Shown: piece by piece, positions 8,207 to 17,100 of the stretch | How positions within the stretch are numbered: position 1 is the first letter of the stretch | Layout of the letters: each line of letters begins with the position of its first letter | From: Desulfoscipio gibsoniae DSM 7213 | Lineage (GTDB): Bacteria; Bacillota; Desulfotomaculia; Desulfotomaculales; Desulfallaceae | DNA length: 64,000 nucleotides | Assembly (NCBI RefSeq): GCF_000233715.2 | Contig: NC_021184.1 | Coordinates: 1,946,001-2,010,000, forward strand | Direction: 5' to 3' | Program-made: the position numbers and the translations under genes | The notes under the pieces: model-generated | Database searches by the model: none | Seen by the model: the letters and a program-made list of their open reading frames with translations, nothing else | What the model was told of the DNA's origin: nothing

Positions 8207-9346
8207 GTGGAATTTAAACTTAGCGAAGAACAAGAAATGATTCGTAAAACAGTACGGGATTTTGCGGAAAAGGAGGTTGCCCCCAAAGCTGGCCCCATGG
8301 ATGAAGCCGAGGAATATGACTGGAAACTGTGGGATGATATGGCCGGGATGGGTCTTAGTGGCATTCCTTTTCCTGAGGAGTACGGCGGTTCTGGTATGGA
8401 CAATCTTTGTTATGCTATTGCTGTTGAAGAACTTTCTCGGGTATGCGCTTCCACCGGAGTTTTAGTTTCCGCCCATACTTCACTGGGTTCCTGGCCTATC
8501 TATGCCTTTGGTACCGAAGAGCAAAAACAAAAATTTTTGGTGCCCCTGGCCAGTGGTGAAAAAATTGGGGCTCTTGGTCTAACCGAGCCCTCAGCAGGAT
8601 CAGATGCTGGTTCTGTAAAGACAACAGCTGTGGCCGATGGTGATGAGTATATACTAAATGGCAGCAAAATCTTTATTACCAATGGTGAAAAGGCGGATAT
8701 TTATGTTGTTATAGCTTGCACCGATAAATCCAAAGGCAATAAAGGAACATCAGCTTTTATTGTGGAGAAAGGTACACCTGGCTTTACTTTTGGTAAAAAG
8801 GAACACAAAATGGGCATCAGGGCGTCTTCAACATATGAGCTCGTGTTTGAAAATTGCCGAATTCCTAAAGAAAACTTGCTTGGTGAGGCAGGCAAAGGAT
8901 TTAAAGTAGCTTTAATGACCCTTGACGGCGGTCGGATTGGTATTGCTGCCCAGGCATTAGGTATTGCCCAGGGTGCATTTGATGAAGCTGTTAAGTATAG
9001 TAAAATCCGTGAGCAATTTAATACACCGATAAGTTCATTTCAAGGCCTGCAATGGATGATGGCTGATATGGCTACCCGTATAGATGCAGCCCGACTGCTT
9101 GTGTATCGCGCTGCTTATATGAAAGACAATGGGCTGCCGTATAGCAAGGAATCGGCCATGGCTAAATTATATGCTTCTGAGTGTGCAATGTGGGTTACAA
9201 CCAAAGCCGTCCAAATTTTCGGTGGTTATGGTTATACTCGAGAGTACCCGGTGGAACGCATGATGCGAGATGCTAAAATAACGGAAATATACGAGGGCAC
9301 CAGTGAGGTGCAGCGCATAGTCATTGCGGCTAATATTTTAAAATAA
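8207..9346 (+). CDS. bcd: short-chain (butyryl-type) acyl-CoA dehydrogenase
   Basis: The 379-residue flavoprotein starts [20 protein letters not shown] and ends with the [14 protein letters not shown] signature, whose Glu (about residue 364) is the catalytic base of short-chain acyl-CoA dehydrogenases. [13 protein letters not shown] and the central FITNGEKAD match the FAD/substrate site. It oxidises acyl-CoA to 2-enoyl-CoA and passes electrons to ETF. The start is a GTG 6 nt after AAAGGAGGA; an in-frame ATG at 8177 has no ribosome site. The following genes are etfB, etfA, the ETF:quinone oxidoreductase, thiolase, hbd and crt, so butyryl-CoA is the likely substrate, though this is inferred from context. 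Confidence 0.88.
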   Translation: MEFKLSEEQEMIRKTVRDFAEKEVAPKAGPMDEAEEYDWKLWDDMAGMGLSGIPFPEEYGGSGMDNLCYAIAVEELSRVCASTGVLVSAHTSLGSWPIYAFGTEEQKQKFLVPLASGEKIGALGLTEPSAGSDAGSVKTTAVADGDEYILNGSKIFITNGEKADIYVVIACTDKSKGNKGTSAFIVEKGTPGFTFGKKEHKMGIRASSTYELVFENCRIPKENLLGEAGKGFKVALMTLDGGRIGIAAQALGIAQGAFDEAVKYSKIREQFNTPISSFQGLQWMMADMATRIDAARLLVYRAAYMKDNGLPYSKESAMAKLYASECAMWVTTKAVQIFGGYGYTREYPVERMMRDAKITEIYEGTSEVQRIVIAANILK

Positions 9347-9390
9347 AATAGCGCTAATGCTATCCGTAAAAATTTTGCTATGTTATATAT

Positions 9391-9416
9391 AAGGGCGCCA
9401 AGACGCCCATTTTTAT
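9391..9416 (+). terminator. terminator after the acyl-CoA dehydrogenase
   Basis: GGGCG (9393-9397) pairs with CGCCC (9404-9408) and is followed by ATTTTTATT. It separates bcd from the etf genes. Confidence 0.65.
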
Positions 9417-9695
9417 TGAGTAAAGTTTTTTTGTGTGGTGAAACTGTATTTTACTTATTGCAACAAATGTGCTATGGATATAGGTTAGTGAAGTTTTTCA
9501 ATGCAGTACTATTAGTATTTATAATAATAACTATTTTTAAAAATCATAACAAGGTTTCAAAGAAAAAAAGGAATTCTGACATTAATAACGAAATGATAAT
9601 TATCGATGGCATGTATCCCACAGTTTACACCAATAACCTGTGCTTAACCGCTATGATTAGTGAAGTGTATCAAGTCTTCTCCCGTGAGCATTCCG
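9417..9695. other. intergenic region, no supported gene
   Basis: Non-coding A/T-rich stretch between the bcd terminator and the paired palindromes upstream of etfB. A 106-codon open frame spanning it begins before the terminator hairpin, lacks a ribosome site and resembles no family, so it is not called. Confidence 0.5.
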
Positions 9696-9727
9696 AATAG
9701 TTACACTATTAGAATAGTTACACTATT
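9696..9727. promoter_or_regulatory. two tandem palindromic operator-like sites upstream of etfB
   Basis: AATAGTTACACTATT occurs twice (9696-9710 and 9713-9727), each an inverted repeat AATAGT-N3-ACTATT with a 17-bp centre-to-centre spacing. A degenerate AGTG...CACT pair follows at about 9746. Tandem dyads 160-190 bp before etfB suggest binding of a dimeric regulator. The regulator is unknown. Confidence 0.5.
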
Positions 9728-9885
9728 AAAATGATGCTTTGGGATAGTGTGCGGTATCACTAATTAATTGTGGTATATCATGGGTTAAGCGACCAATTAT
9801 TGCCATCATCCACCCAAATATTGGTCCGATCCACGTGAGGGACCCATACATTAAGTTTAATTTTAATCAGCAAAGGAGGAAGCGT

Positions 9886-10656
9886 ATGAAAATCCTAGTT
9901 TGCCTGAAGCAAACCTTCGACACTGAGGCAAAAATCAATCTGGACAGTAACGGCAAAATAGAGCGTAAAGGGGTTAGTATGATAATGAACCCCTACGATG
10001 AGTTTGCTGTGGAAGAAGCCCTGCGCATTAAAGAAAAGGGCGAAGGTGAAGTCACCGTAATCAGTGTTGGTGGCCAACAAACCCAGGATGCGCTGAGACA
10101 GGCTCTGGCTATGGGCGCTGACAAGGCTGTGTTGGTTGATGCCGGCGACATGGAACTGGATGAGTTTTCTACTGCTACAATTTTGGCTAAAGTTATCAGC
10201 GGCATGGAATATGATATTATTCTCGGCGGCTTCAGGGCTATTGATGACGGTTCGGCGCAGGTGGCCGGTAGAGTGGCGGAAATTTTAAATATTCCGGTAG
10301 TTAATGTGGTTACCAAATTAGAAATTGACGGTGGCAAAGCGCTGGCTACCCGCGAAATTGAAGGTGGCAGTGAAGTGGTTGAGGTTTCCCTGCCGGCAGT
10401 TGTTACCGCTCAGAAAGGTTTAAATGAGCCCCGTTATCCATCCATGAAGGGTATTATGAAGGCTAAGAAAAAGCCCATGCAGAAAATGGCACTGGCAGAT
10501 GCCGGTTTAGATGAAAGCCAGATTGCTCCTAAAACAAAGGCAATTTCCTTCTCGCTGCCGGAAGCGCGTCAGGCTGGTAAAATTATTCCGGGCGAAGCAG
10601 CTGAAGCCGCCTCTGAACTTGCCAAGCTGTTGCGCGAAGAAGCAAAAGTTATCTAG
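9886..10656 (+). CDS. etfB: electron transfer flavoprotein, beta subunit
   Basis: The 256-residue product starts MKILVCLKQTFDTEAKINLD and has the FixA/EtfB signatures NPYDEFAVEEALRIKE, GGFRAIDDGSAQVAGRVAE and the lysine-rich MKAKKKPMQK near the C-terminus. With EtfA it carries FAD (and AMP or a second FAD) and takes electrons from the acyl-CoA dehydrogenase. The ATG follows an AAAGGAGGA site by 6 nt; the 17 extra in-frame codons upstream have no ribosome site. etfA follows after 35 bp. There is no sign here of the caffeyl-CoA/bifurcating gene set, and the downstream partner is a membrane quinone reductase. Confidence 0.92.
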   Translation: MKILVCLKQTFDTEAKINLDSNGKIERKGVSMIMNPYDEFAVEEALRIKEKGEGEVTVISVGGQQTQDALRQALAMGADKAVLVDAGDMELDEFSTATILAKVISGMEYDIILGGFRAIDDGSAQVAGRVAEILNIPVVNVVTKLEIDGGKALATREIEGGSEVVEVSLPAVVTAQKGLNEPRYPSMKGIMKAKKKPMQKMALADAGLDESQIAPKTKAISFSLPEARQAGKIIPGEAAEAASELAKLLREEAKVI

Positions 10657-10691
10657 TTAATAGCATATTTTTTGAAGGAGGGAAATAGTTA

Positions 10692-11666
10692 ATGGCTAAA
10701 GGAATTTGGGTTTTTGCCGAACAGCTTGGAGGACAGATAAAAAAAGTTTCTTTTGAACTTTTAAGTGAAGGTCGTAAAGCAGCTGATCAGCTTGGAGAAG
10801 AGTTGTGTGCGGTTTTAGTTGGTAAAGATGTGACTGGATTAGCTGAATCTCTCGGCGAGTACAGCGCTGATAAAGTATATGTTGTTGATAGCGATGCTTT
10901 GGAAAACTACACCACCGATGGTTACACCAATGTTGTGGCTGATTTAATTAAGCAATATGAACCAAGTGCTTTCTTGCTCGGCTGCACAGTAACTGGTCGT
11001 GACCTGGCTGCCCAGGTGGCCCAGCGCTTGCAAACCGGTTTGATGACCGACTGCACAGCCATGGAAATCGCTGATGGACAGCTGGTATTTACTCGCCCGT
11101 TATATGCCGGCAAAGTTTTTGTCAAGGCTGCCTGCCCTGAGGCACGTCCTGTTATGGCTACCATTCGTCCCAATACTTTTGCTGCTGTGGCCAATCCCAA
11201 GTCGGCCGAAGTGGTTAAGGTTGATGCCAATGCCGGTGATATCCGCCAGGTTATCAAGGATATCGTGCGCCAGGTTTCCGAGCGTCCGGAGCTTACTGAA
11301 GCCGATATTATTGTCAGCGGTGGCCGTGGTATGAAGGGTCCTGAAAACTTTGGTATTTTAGAAGAACTAGCTGATGTGCTTGGCGCTGCAGTGGGCGCTT
11401 CAAGGGCAGCAGTGGATGCCGGTTGGGTATCCCATAGTTTCCAGGTGGGTCAAACCGGTAAAACGGTTTCCCCTGTACTATACATTGCCTGTGGTATTTC
11501 CGGAGCTATTCAGCACCTTGCAGGTATGAGCTCTGCCAAATGCATCGTGGCCATTAACAAAGATGAAGAAGCCAACATTTTCAAAGTGGCCGACTATGGT
11601 ATTGTTGGTGACCTGTTTGAAGTTGTGCCCATTTTAAAAGAAGAATTAAAGAAAGTACTTGCTTAA
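10692..11666 (+). CDS. etfA: electron transfer flavoprotein, alpha subunit
   Basis: The 324-residue product has the EtfA C-terminal FAD domain: SGGRGMKGPENFGILEELAD near residue 212, ASRAAVDAGW, VGQTGKTVSPVLYIACGISG and INKDEEANIFKVADYGIVGD. The N-terminal half is the usual alpha/beta domain with LLGCTVTGRDLAAQVA. It forms the heterodimer with EtfB and shuttles beta-oxidation electrons to the Fe-S quinone oxidoreductase encoded next. GAAGGAGGG lies about 11 nt before the ATG. A perfect 13-bp hairpin (11675-11710) follows, so the next gene may be partly uncoupled. Confidence 0.93.
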   Translation: MAKGIWVFAEQLGGQIKKVSFELLSEGRKAADQLGEELCAVLVGKDVTGLAESLGEYSADKVYVVDSDALENYTTDGYTNVVADLIKQYEPSAFLLGCTVTGRDLAAQVAQRLQTGLMTDCTAMEIADGQLVFTRPLYAGKVFVKAACPEARPVMATIRPNTFAAVANPKSAEVVKVDANAGDIRQVIKDIVRQVSERPELTEADIIVSGGRGMKGPENFGILEELADVLGAAVGASRAAVDAGWVSHSFQVGQTGKTVSPVLYIACGISGAIQHLAGMSSAKCIVAINKDEEANIFKVADYGIVGDLFEVVPILKEELKKVLA

Positions 11667-11674
11667 TAATTAGT

Positions 11675-11710
11675 TTTACAGCAGAGCGGATAATATTGCT
11701 CTGCTGTAAA
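11675..11710 (+). terminator. hairpin after etfA
   Basis: A perfect 13-bp inverted repeat, TTTACAGCAGAGC / GCTCTGCTGTAAA, with a 10-nt loop. No run of Ts follows, so it may attenuate rather than fully terminate, or stabilise the etf mRNA. Confidence 0.6.
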
Positions 11711-11812
11711 TTATCTTGCTAATTATTGGGTTAATTGGGAAAAGAGGTTATATGTTGACCGATCGGGCGTTGACCCGGGAATGCCGTAATAATTGGTGAG
11801 GTGAAGGTCAAC

Positions 11813-13822
11813 ATGATAACTGTAAAAATTATTCTTTTTGTGCTTTTGGCAGTATTTAGCCTGTATTCCTTTGGTATGGGTATCAAGGAGCGCTATGAAG
11901 TGCTGGCCATGGCCAAGCCTGAAGACAGGTTTGACCAACCGGGGAAAAGATTATGGGGTGCCTTAAGTATAGTATTGGGGCAAAGAAGATTACTGCGGGA
12001 ACCCGGAGCGGGTTTAATGCACCTGCTTATTTTTTGGGGTCTAGCGGTTTTTGCCCTTGGTATAGTTGGGTTTATACTGGAAGGATTGTTTCCCGGATTA
12101 GTATTGCCGATTCTGGGAAGTAATCCATATTTTTACTTGCTAATCGATGTTTTTGGCTTAATGGCTATTGTTGGGATGCTGGTATCCGCCTATCGCAGGT
12201 ATATTGCCAAAGTGCCGCGCCTTGGAGTTGGGGACTGGTCAGAAGAAAGAACTATCGTTGCCTTAATTGCCGGTATCGTAATTATGGTTATCAGTTATTA
12301 TATAGGCAGTGCTGCGCATGCCGTATCTGCCGGTGTAGATCGCTATGTGCTTGCTCCTATAACTGGTATATTAGCAGGTGGTATGTCACTATCGGCCAGC
12401 CAGGTCTTATATGAAGTCTTTTGGTGGTTAAATGTTTTAATGGCCTTAGGGTTACTTGTTTTTTTCCGCTACTCCCATCTGGTGCATCCACTGGCGGCAC
12501 CTATAAATATTTACCTGCGTAATTTGCAGCCCCGGGGCGGATCCATTAAAAATCTCGATTTGGAAAACGAAGAAGAAGAGAATTTCGGGGTAAGTAAAAT
12601 TACCGATTATACATGGAAGCAGTTGCTGGATTGTTTTGCTTGCGCCGAGTGTGGGCGCTGTCAAGATAATTGTCCTGCCTATATCAGTGGCAAACCATTA
12701 TCACCAAAAAAATTAATAGCCGTTTTGAAAGAGAATTTACCCAATAAAACAAAGTCATTGGGTAATTTAAAAGAGGCTTATGCAGCCACTGCAATAGATA
12801 GTGAAAAGGCTGATTTGCCGGAACTGGCCGGTGAAATAATCAATGAAGATGTTATTTGGTCCTGCACAACGTGTTATGCCTGTCAGGAGCACTGTCCACA
12901 ATTAAACGAGCACATTAATAAAATTATTGATTTAAGACGCAACCTGGTACTGGATCGCAGCGAGTTTCCCAGTGAGGCTCAATTGGCTTTTACAAATTTG
13001 GAACGCAATTTTAACCCATGGGGTGTGGGCTGGTCCAATAGGGGGGATTGGGCCGATGAGCTCGATGTGCCTACCATGGAAGATAATAAAGATGCTGAGT
13101 ATTTACTCTTTGTGGGCTGCGCAGGTTCCTTTGATGACCGTACCAAAAATGTAACCATTGCTCTGGTGAAAATACTCCAAGCTGCGGGCATCAGTTTTGC
13201 TATATTAGGCAGTGAAGAGAAGTGCTGCGGTGATTCGGCCCGTAGATTGGGTAATGAATACTTATATCAATCTCTGGTGGAAGAAAATATTGAAGTGTTC
13301 AACGAATATGGAGTTAAAAAGGTTATTACTGCCTGTCCGCACTGTTTTAATACGCTGAAAAATGAATATCCCAACTTTGGTGGTAATTACGAGGTTATTC
13401 ACCATACTCAATTGATCAATCGCCTGATTGAGGATAAAAAACTGAACTTACAAGGTGTCGGTGACTCATTAAAGCTTACTTATCATGATTCCTGCTATCT
13501 TGGCCGTTATAATGATGAATATGAAGCGCCCCGTCGCATTATCGGGCATTTGCCGGGTGCCTCCCTGGTTGAAATGGGTAGGAATAAAAATAGGGCATTT
13601 TGCTGTGGCGCGGGTGGCGGCAGAATGTGGTTGGAGGAAAACATTGGTAATAGGATCAACGTAATGAGAACAGAACAGGCCTTGCAAACCAAACCTGAAG
13701 TAATAGCAGTTAACTGCCCGTTCTGTCTGACGATGATTGAAGACGGACTTAAAGAACATGATCAATCGGAGTATGTGCAGGCTAAAGATATCGCAGAACT
13801 CGTGGCGCGGTATTTGCAATAA
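11813..13822 (+). CDS. membrane Fe-S ETF:(mena)quinone oxidoreductase, HdrD/CCG-domain type
   Basis: This 669-residue membrane protein has about five N-terminal helices in a nitrate-reductase-gamma-like domain (roughly residues 3-22, 60-82, 100-122, 141-160, 196-222). Two 4Fe-4S motifs follow, CAECGRCQDNCP near 275 and CTTCYACQEHCP near 350. Then come two CCG domains with EEKCCGDSARR near 470, CPHCFNTL, YHDSCYLGRYN and FCCGAGGGRMW near 596. Proteins of this type take electrons from ETF and reduce menaquinone through heme in the membrane part, and they replace classical ETF-QO in many anaerobes. The ATG at 11813 is preferred; the GTG at 11801 lies inside its ribosome site GAGGTGA. It follows etfBA and precedes thlA. 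Confidence 0.85.
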   Translation: MITVKIILFVLLAVFSLYSFGMGIKERYEVLAMAKPEDRFDQPGKRLWGALSIVLGQRRLLREPGAGLMHLLIFWGLAVFALGIVGFILEGLFPGLVLPILGSNPYFYLLIDVFGLMAIVGMLVSAYRRYIAKVPRLGVGDWSEERTIVALIAGIVIMVISYYIGSAAHAVSAGVDRYVLAPITGILAGGMSLSASQVLYEVFWWLNVLMALGLLVFFRYSHLVHPLAAPINIYLRNLQPRGGSIKNLDLENEEEENFGVSKITDYTWKQLLDCFACAECGRCQDNCPAYISGKPLSPKKLIAVLKENLPNKTKSLGNLKEAYAATAIDSEKADLPELAGEIINEDVIWSCTTCYACQEHCPQLNEHINKIIDLRRNLVLDRSEFPSEAQLAFTNLERNFNPWGVGWSNRGDWADELDVPTMEDNKDAEYLLFVGCAGSFDDRTKNVTIALVKILQAAGISFAILGSEEKCCGDSARRLGNEYLYQSLVEENIEVFNEYGVKKVITACPHCFNTLKNEYPNFGGNYEVIHHTQLINRLIEDKKLNLQGVGDSLKLTYHDSCYLGRYNDEYEAPRRIIGHLPGASLVEMGRNKNRAFCCGAGGGRMWLEENIGNRINVMRTEQALQTKPEVIAVNCPFCLTMIEDGLKEHDQSEYVQAKDIAELVARYLQ

Positions 13823-13842
13823 TTTGTGGTAAATGTTTGGTT

Positions 13843-13875
13843 TTTAAGCCGGCGGGACATTTCCGTCGGCTTAAA
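13843..13875 (+). terminator. terminator after the ETF:quinone oxidoreductase
   Basis: A 15-bp stem with two G-U pairs (TTTAAGCCGGCGGGA with TTCCGTCGGCTTAAA) around a 3-nt loop. It would also work in the reverse direction. Confidence 0.7.
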
Positions 13876-13978
13876 GTGGACTAAGCAGAAGTTGGTATGA
13901 ATGCTGAAAAAATGTGGCATTGAAGGAAAATGTTTTATCATATTTTAAAATTAAGAAGATTGGGAGGAGAGAGTATTT

Positions 13979-15160
13979 ATGCGTGAAGCCGTTATTGTTA
14001 GCTCAGTTCGCACAGCGGTAGGTAAATACGGTGGTTCACTGACGGCCATACCTGCTGCGGATATGGGGGCCCTGGTTATAGCCGAAGCCCTGCGCAGAGC
14101 CGGTATTGAGCCCGGTCAGGTTGAAGAAGTAATTATGGGTAATGTATTGCAGGCCGGTTTAGGACAAAACCCTGCCCGCCAGGCATCCGTCAAGGCGGGT
14201 ATACCCTATGAAGTGCCGGCATGGACACTGAATAAGGTATGTGGCTCGGGTTTAAAAACAGTTGGTCTGGCCGCCCAATTAATTGCTGCCGGTGAAGCAG
14301 ATATAATCGTGGCCGGGGGTACTGAAAACATGTCCGCAGCTCCTTATCTAGTGGAAAAGGGACGCTGGGGTTACCGTATGGGCGATGCCAAACTTGTGGA
14401 TGCCATGATTAGGGATGGGTTATGGTGTGCATTTAATGATGTACATATGGGCATAACCGCTGAGAATATTGCATCTAAATATGGCATTACCAGGGAAGAC
14501 CAGGATGTTTTTTCGCTTGGCAGCCAGCAAAAAGCTATTGCGGCCATTGATGAAGGACGCTTTAAAGATGAAATTTTACCTGTACAAATGCCATCTAAAA
14601 AAGGAGAACCCGTATATTTTGATACCGATGAGTTTCCTCGCCGGGGAACTACATTAGAAGGACTGGCCAAGTTAAAGCCTGCCTTCAAAAAAGACGGCAC
14701 TGTAACAGCGGGCAACGCTTCGGGCATTAATGATGCTGCGGCTGCGGTGGTGGTTATGTCTGCAGAAAAAGCTACTGAGCTGGGCTTGAAACCACTGTTT
14801 ACCATTAGGTCGGCGGCATCTGCCGGGGTTGATCCCGCCTATATGGGTCTTGGTCCGATTCCTTCCAGTAGAAAAGCGCTGGCCAAAGCCGGTCTTACTA
14901 TTGCGGATATGGATTTAATAGAGGCCAACGAAGCATTTGCTGCCCAGGCACTGGCAGTGGTACGGGAACTTGAAATGCCGGCTGATATAACCAATGTTAA
15001 CGGTGGTGCCATAGCCATAGGGCACCCAATTGGCTGCAGTGGTACTAGAATACTGGTAAGTCTATTGTATGAAATGAAACGGCGGGGCAGTAAGTATGGC
15101 TTAGCCACATTATGTATTGGTGGTGGGCAAGGTACAGCAATGGTGGTGGAAAATATATAA
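13979..15160 (+). CDS. thlA: acetyl-CoA C-acetyltransferase (thiolase)
   Basis: The 393-residue thiolase starts [20 protein letters not shown]. The acylated cysteine is Cys88 in [16 protein letters not shown], the GHPIG histidine near 348 and the second active cysteine in CIGGGQG near 378 complete the site. In the oxidative direction it cleaves acetoacetyl-CoA to two acetyl-CoA, the last step of butyrate oxidation. A GGGAGGAGAG site precedes the ATG. hbd and crt follow at 75 and 24 bp, giving a thl-hbd-crt operon that ends at the terminator at 16917. Length and motifs match biosynthetic/degradative short-chain thiolases. Confidence 0.92.
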   Translation: MREAVIVSSVRTAVGKYGGSLTAIPAADMGALVIAEALRRAGIEPGQVEEVIMGNVLQAGLGQNPARQASVKAGIPYEVPAWTLNKVCGSGLKTVGLAAQLIAAGEADIIVAGGTENMSAAPYLVEKGRWGYRMGDAKLVDAMIRDGLWCAFNDVHMGITAENIASKYGITREDQDVFSLGSQQKAIAAIDEGRFKDEILPVQMPSKKGEPVYFDTDEFPRRGTTLEGLAKLKPAFKKDGTVTAGNASGINDAAAAVVVMSAEKATELGLKPLFTIRSAASAGVDPAYMGLGPIPSSRKALAKAGLTIADMDLIEANEAFAAQALAVVRELEMPADITNVNGGAIAIGHPIGCSGTRILVSLLYEMKRRGSKYGLATLCIGGGQGTAMVVENI

Positions 15161-15235
15161 CGGGGTCATTGCTATGGATAATAAATGGCCCGGCTATAAA
15201 TAATGAATATTATAAATTAGGTTGGAGGGGTTAAT

Positions 15236-16090
15236 GTGGAAATTAAAAAAATAATGGTTATTGGTGCCGGACAAATGGGCTCGGGTATTGCCCAGGTATC
15301 CGCAATGGCCGGTTTGGATGTGGTTTTGAACGACATTAAAGACGAATTTGTCAATAGAGGTATGGGTATTATAGAAAAGAATTTAAGCCGTGATGTAAGT
15401 AAAGGCCGGTTGGATGAAGCAGGTAAAGAAGCAATAATGAAGCGCTTTAAACCGTCCACCAGTTTGCAGGATGCTGCTGATGTTGATATAGTGGTTGAAG
15501 CAGCTATTGAAAATATGGAAATTAAAGGCAAAATATTCCGGGATTTAGATGAAATTACGCCACAACACACAATTTTAGCCACTAATACATCCTCATTACC
15601 GATTACCGAAATAGGCGCTGTAACAAAGCGTCCGGAAAAGGTCATCGGCATGCACTTTATGAATCCCGTGCCGGTAATGAAGCTTATAGAAGTTATCAGG
15701 GGACTGGCTACCAGCGATGATACCTTTAATGCTGTGAAGGAACTCAGTGAGCGGATGAACAAAGTACCCGTAGAAGTGAATGATGCCCCCGGCTTTGTAG
15801 CAAACCGCGTGCTAATCCCTATGATAAACGAAGCTGTATACTGTGTATATGAAGGGATTGCCACTCCCGAAGCGGTGGACCAGGTAATGAAACTGGGTAT
15901 GAACCATCCCATGGGACCGCTGGCCCTGGCTGATTTAATCGGTCTTGATACTTGCCTTTACATTATGGAAGTGTTGCATGACGGCCTTGGTGACAGTAAA
16001 TACCGCCCCTGTCCACTGCTGCGCAAGTACGTAGCGGCCGGTTGGCTGGGCAGAAAATCTGGACGCGGTTTTTATGTATATGATAAATAA
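15236..16090 (+). CDS. hbd: 3-hydroxybutyryl-CoA dehydrogenase
   Basis: The 284-residue enzyme has the Rossmann motif [14 protein letters not shown] at the N-terminus, the catalytic histidine in [17 protein letters not shown] (about residues 139-155), and the C-terminal dimer domain with [19 protein letters not shown]. It converts 3-hydroxybutyryl-CoA and NAD(P)+ to acetoacetyl-CoA. The start is GTG, 5 nt after GGAGGGG; an overlapping ATG two bases earlier is out of frame. It lies between thlA and crt. Confidence 0.93.
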   Translation: MEIKKIMVIGAGQMGSGIAQVSAMAGLDVVLNDIKDEFVNRGMGIIEKNLSRDVSKGRLDEAGKEAIMKRFKPSTSLQDAADVDIVVEAAIENMEIKGKIFRDLDEITPQHTILATNTSSLPITEIGAVTKRPEKVIGMHFMNPVPVMKLIEVIRGLATSDDTFNAVKELSERMNKVPVEVNDAPGFVANRVLIPMINEAVYCVYEGIATPEAVDQVMKLGMNHPMGPLALADLIGLDTCLYIMEVLHDGLGDSKYRPCPLLRKYVAAGWLGRKSGRGFYVYDK

Positions 16091-16114
16091 TAGATACCGC
16101 CGGGAGGGTTTATA

Positions 16115-16897
16115 ATGGATTGGAAAAATATATTGTTAGAAAAGGAAAACGGCATTGCCGTATTGACCATCAACAGGCCTAAGGTACTTAATGCCCTGAA
16201 CGGGGAAACTTTGCAAGAAATTGGTGCAGCCATGGATCAGCTGGATGGCGATGATGACGTGCGGGTGGTAATTATTACTGGTGCAGGCGATAAAGCATTT
16301 GTGGCTGGTGCTGATATTGCCTTTATGCAAACATTAAAACCTCTCGAGGCTAGACAATTCTCCCGGCTGGGCCAAAAGGTTTTCAGCAAGATCGAAAACC
16401 TGTCTAAACCGGTGATTGCTGCCGTTAACGGTTTTGCTCTAGGCGGTGGTTGTGAGCTTTCCATGGCCTGCGACATTCGCATTGCTGCAGAAAATGCCAA
16501 ACTTGGCCAACCTGAAGTTAGCCTGGGTATAATTGCTGGTTTTGGTGGAACACAACGTTTAACCAGATTAGTTAATCCGGGTATAGCTAAAGAAGTTTTA
16601 TTTACCGCTGATATGTATGACGCTGAAGCTGCGCATCGCATGGGGTTGATTAACCATGTAGTGCCTACTGGAGAACTGATGAATTTTTGTAAAAATATGG
16701 CCAAGCGTATTGCTGCCCGCGGTCCCGTGGCCGTGCAGTTGACCAAGGAAGCGATAAATGAAGGGCTGGAGATGGACCTGGAAAAAGGGTTCACTCATGA
16801 AGCTGATTTATTTGGTGTGGTGTTTGCCACGGAGGATAGGGACGAAGGAATTTCCTCCTTCATTGGTAAGAAGAAGCCCGAATTTAAAGGTAAATAG
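16115..16897 (+). CDS. crt: crotonase / 3-hydroxybutyryl-CoA dehydratase
   Basis: The 260-residue enoyl-CoA hydratase has the oxyanion-hole regions KAFVAGADIAFM and NGFALGGGCELSMACD and the second catalytic glutamate in LGQPEVSLGIIAGFGG. These match the two-Glu arrangement of crotonases that hydrate crotonyl-CoA. The C-terminal TKEAINEG and FGVVFATEDRDEGISSF are typical. It lies 24 bp after hbd behind a GGGAGGG site and is closed by a strong terminator. With bcd, hbd and thlA it completes butyryl-CoA to acetyl-CoA. Confidence 0.92.
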   Translation: MDWKNILLEKENGIAVLTINRPKVLNALNGETLQEIGAAMDQLDGDDDVRVVIITGAGDKAFVAGADIAFMQTLKPLEARQFSRLGQKVFSKIENLSKPVIAAVNGFALGGGCELSMACDIRIAAENAKLGQPEVSLGIIAGFGGTQRLTRLVNPGIAKEVLFTADMYDAEAAHRMGLINHVVPTGELMNFCKNMAKRIAARGPVAVQLTKEAINEGLEMDLEKGFTHEADLFGVVFATEDRDEGISSFIGKKKPEFKGK

Positions 16898-16916
16898 ACG
16901 TAAATAAACAATGCAA

Positions 16917-16948
16917 GGGACGGCATCATTCGTTGGCCGTCCTTTTTT
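16917..16948 (+). terminator. terminator of the thlA-hbd-crt operon
   Basis: GGACGGC (16918-16924) pairs with GCCGTCC (16936-16942), followed directly by six Ts. Confidence 0.85.
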
Positions 16949-17037
16949 ATGACCCGAAGCAATTATAAATAGTTTGAAGTACATTTAACAGATTACTCTA
17001 CTTGGAAAGTTGCAAGCAATAAGTAGCAAAGCGCTTT

Positions 17038-17065
17038 TTGTAAACGTCAAAGTTTGTGTTATAAT
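17038..17065 (+). promoter_or_regulatory. sigma-A-type promoter for miaB
   Basis: TTGTAA (17038-17043) and TATAAT (17060-17065) are separated by 16 nt, with an extended -10 TG at 17057-17058. Transcription would begin near 17072. This is only 5 nt before the ATG at 17077 but about 29 nt before the TTG at 17101, and so it supports the TTG start. Confidence 0.65.
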
Positions 17066-17100
17066 AACCAAAAGTTATGCAGCCAAAAGATGGTGAAAAT

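Noticed and set aside
9380-9700. 106-codon open frame between bcd and etfB
   Set aside because: It begins before the bcd terminator hairpin, has no ribosome site, shows A/T-driven composition and matches no family; its end overlaps the operator-like dyads.
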